This document shows positions 5,570 through 6,078 of a stretch of 6,078 bases of DNA, piece by piece. The notes below the pieces were generated by a model. That model had not been told where the DNA came from and did not search any database. It worked only from the letters and a program-made list of their open reading frames with translations. Origin of the DNA: Clostridiales bacterium. Lineage in GTDB: Bacteria > Bacillota > Clostridia > Christensenellales > Aristaeellaceae. A program made the position numbers and the translations under genes. Each line of letters starts with the position of its first letter. Position 1 is the stretch's first letter. The stretch is from positions 1 through 6,078 of the forward strand of contig SFOF01000134.1 in NCBI GenBank assembly GCA_004552515.1, read 5' to 3'.

Positions 5570-6078
5570 CTGTATTTGTTACGGTTGGCGGCGTGAATTC
5601 ACCGATGCAGTTCCAGACGATTCGGACGCGCTGAACCTTCTGCCCGTCAATCCGCTCTGCCTGATACACATACACCTTCTCCACAAATTCCCGGACGATT
5701 TCAGCGGTGAGTTCCTGCACATCCGTATACTTGCGCACAAGGGTCAGGAAGTGGTCAACATTGACGGAGCGGTCTTTCTCGGCGGCAAGCAGCTTTTTCA
5801 GTTCTGCCACCCGGCTCTCCAGCCCCTTCTGCTCCTCTTCATAGTTAGCCGTCATTCTGGCAAAACGTTCGTCGCTGACCTTGCCTTCCAGGTTGTCCTC
5901 ATAAAGCCGTTGGATAATATCATCCAGCTTGCGGATTCTGGCTTGGGCCTGCTCCAGTTCCCGCTTCCCGTCCCGGAGACTTTTGTCCAGTTCGGTCTGA
6001 ATATCATCACAGTATTCTTCAATATATGCTGCCGCAGCCGCCTGCATCACTGCTCCCATGGCTATGTTTACAGCCGTT
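5556..6078 (-). CDS. Large serine recombinase, C-terminal part (N-terminus outside window)
   Basis: The C-terminal 173 residues of a site-specific recombinase of the serine family, the class that integrates and excises conjugative elements and transposons in Firmicutes. The frame is open through the right edge, so the catalytic resolvase domain and most of the DNA-binding domain lie outside. Seen: a long charged coiled-coil with KLDDIIQRLYEDNLEGKVSD and ERFARMTANYEEEQKGLE, then LVRKYTDVQELTAEIVREF and VEKVYVYQAER, ending in VRIVWNCIGEFTPP. This tail is typical of recombinases with a DUF4368-type C-terminus. The internal ATG at 6059-6057 should not be taken as a true start because the frame continues upstream. 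The first visible residues (an Ala-rich stretch) are less typical than the rest. The gene is convergent with the wall-protein gene and ends in a shared terminator. Confidence 0.9.
   Translation of the reverse strand, partial: TAVNIAMGAVMQAAAAAYIEEYCDDIQTELDKSLRDGKRELEQAQARIRKLDDIIQRLYEDNLEGKVSDERFARMTANYEEEQKGLESRVAELKKLLAAEKDRSVNVDHFLTLVRKYTDVQELTAEIVREFVEKVYVYQAERIDGQKVQRVRIVWNCIGEFTPPTVTNTEKSA

Larger units (their letters stand above)
5460..6078. mobile_element. End of an integrated element carrying a serine recombinase (extends beyond window)
   Basis: Large serine recombinase genes commonly sit at the very end of the transposon, ICE or prophage they mobilise. Here the recombinase 3' end is about 100 bases from the wall-protein stop codon, so the junction should lie within 5458-5527. 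The GC content also drops: a sampled 60-base row is about 52% GC in the recombinase gene and about 63% in the wall-protein gene. The exact boundary and att core cannot be seen without the other end. A small hairpin, GGGAT (5505-5509) with ATCCC (5515-5519), lies in the junction interval. Confidence 0.45.

Noticed and set aside
6057..6059. ATG as the true start of a 167-residue protein
   Set aside because: The frame is open upstream to the window edge and the sequence is the tail of a much longer recombinase family.

Overview
The window looks like chromosome from a fairly GC-rich Firmicute of the class Clostridia, with the edge of a mobile element at the right end. The reasons are a T-box leader in front of an aminoacyl-tRNA synthetase gene, strong sigma-A type promoters, AAGGAG-type ribosome binding sites, a Spo0B-type histidine kinase, and a secreted wall protein with Pro/Thr-rich linkers. 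The genus cannot be set from this sequence.

Layout. (1) 1-1241, minus strand: the first 413 codons of leucyl-tRNA synthetase (leuS), cut by the left edge. (2) About 1262-1551, minus strand: the leuS control region, with a consensus promoter, a T-box leader whose specifier loop carries the Leu codon CUC, and a leader terminator. (3) 1552-1709: a divergent intergenic region with a 9-bp inverted repeat and an extended -10 promoter for the next gene. (4) 1710-2615, plus strand: a short membrane histidine kinase with a Spo0B-type H box and no extracellular sensor domain; no response regulator is visible. (5) 2616-2823: a weak hairpin after the kinase gene, a perfect consensus sigma-A promoter, and a 5' UTR with a strong hairpin. 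(6) 2824-5457, plus strand: an 877-residue secreted protein with seven peptidoglycan-binding-like repeats and a C-terminal His/Cys domain that resembles an L,D-transpeptidase active site. (7) 5458-5569: a short convergent intergenic region ending in a long bidirectional terminator. (8) 5556-6078, minus strand: the C-terminal part of a large serine recombinase, with lower GC than its neighbours, marking the end of an integrated element that continues to the right.

How the parts relate: leuS is controlled by uncharged tRNA-Leu and is independent of the plus-strand genes. The kinase and the wall protein lie in tandem, but the second has its own strong promoter, so a functional link is only possible. 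The recombinase converges on the wall-protein gene, which suggests that the element inserted just beyond that gene's stop codon and left the gene intact.
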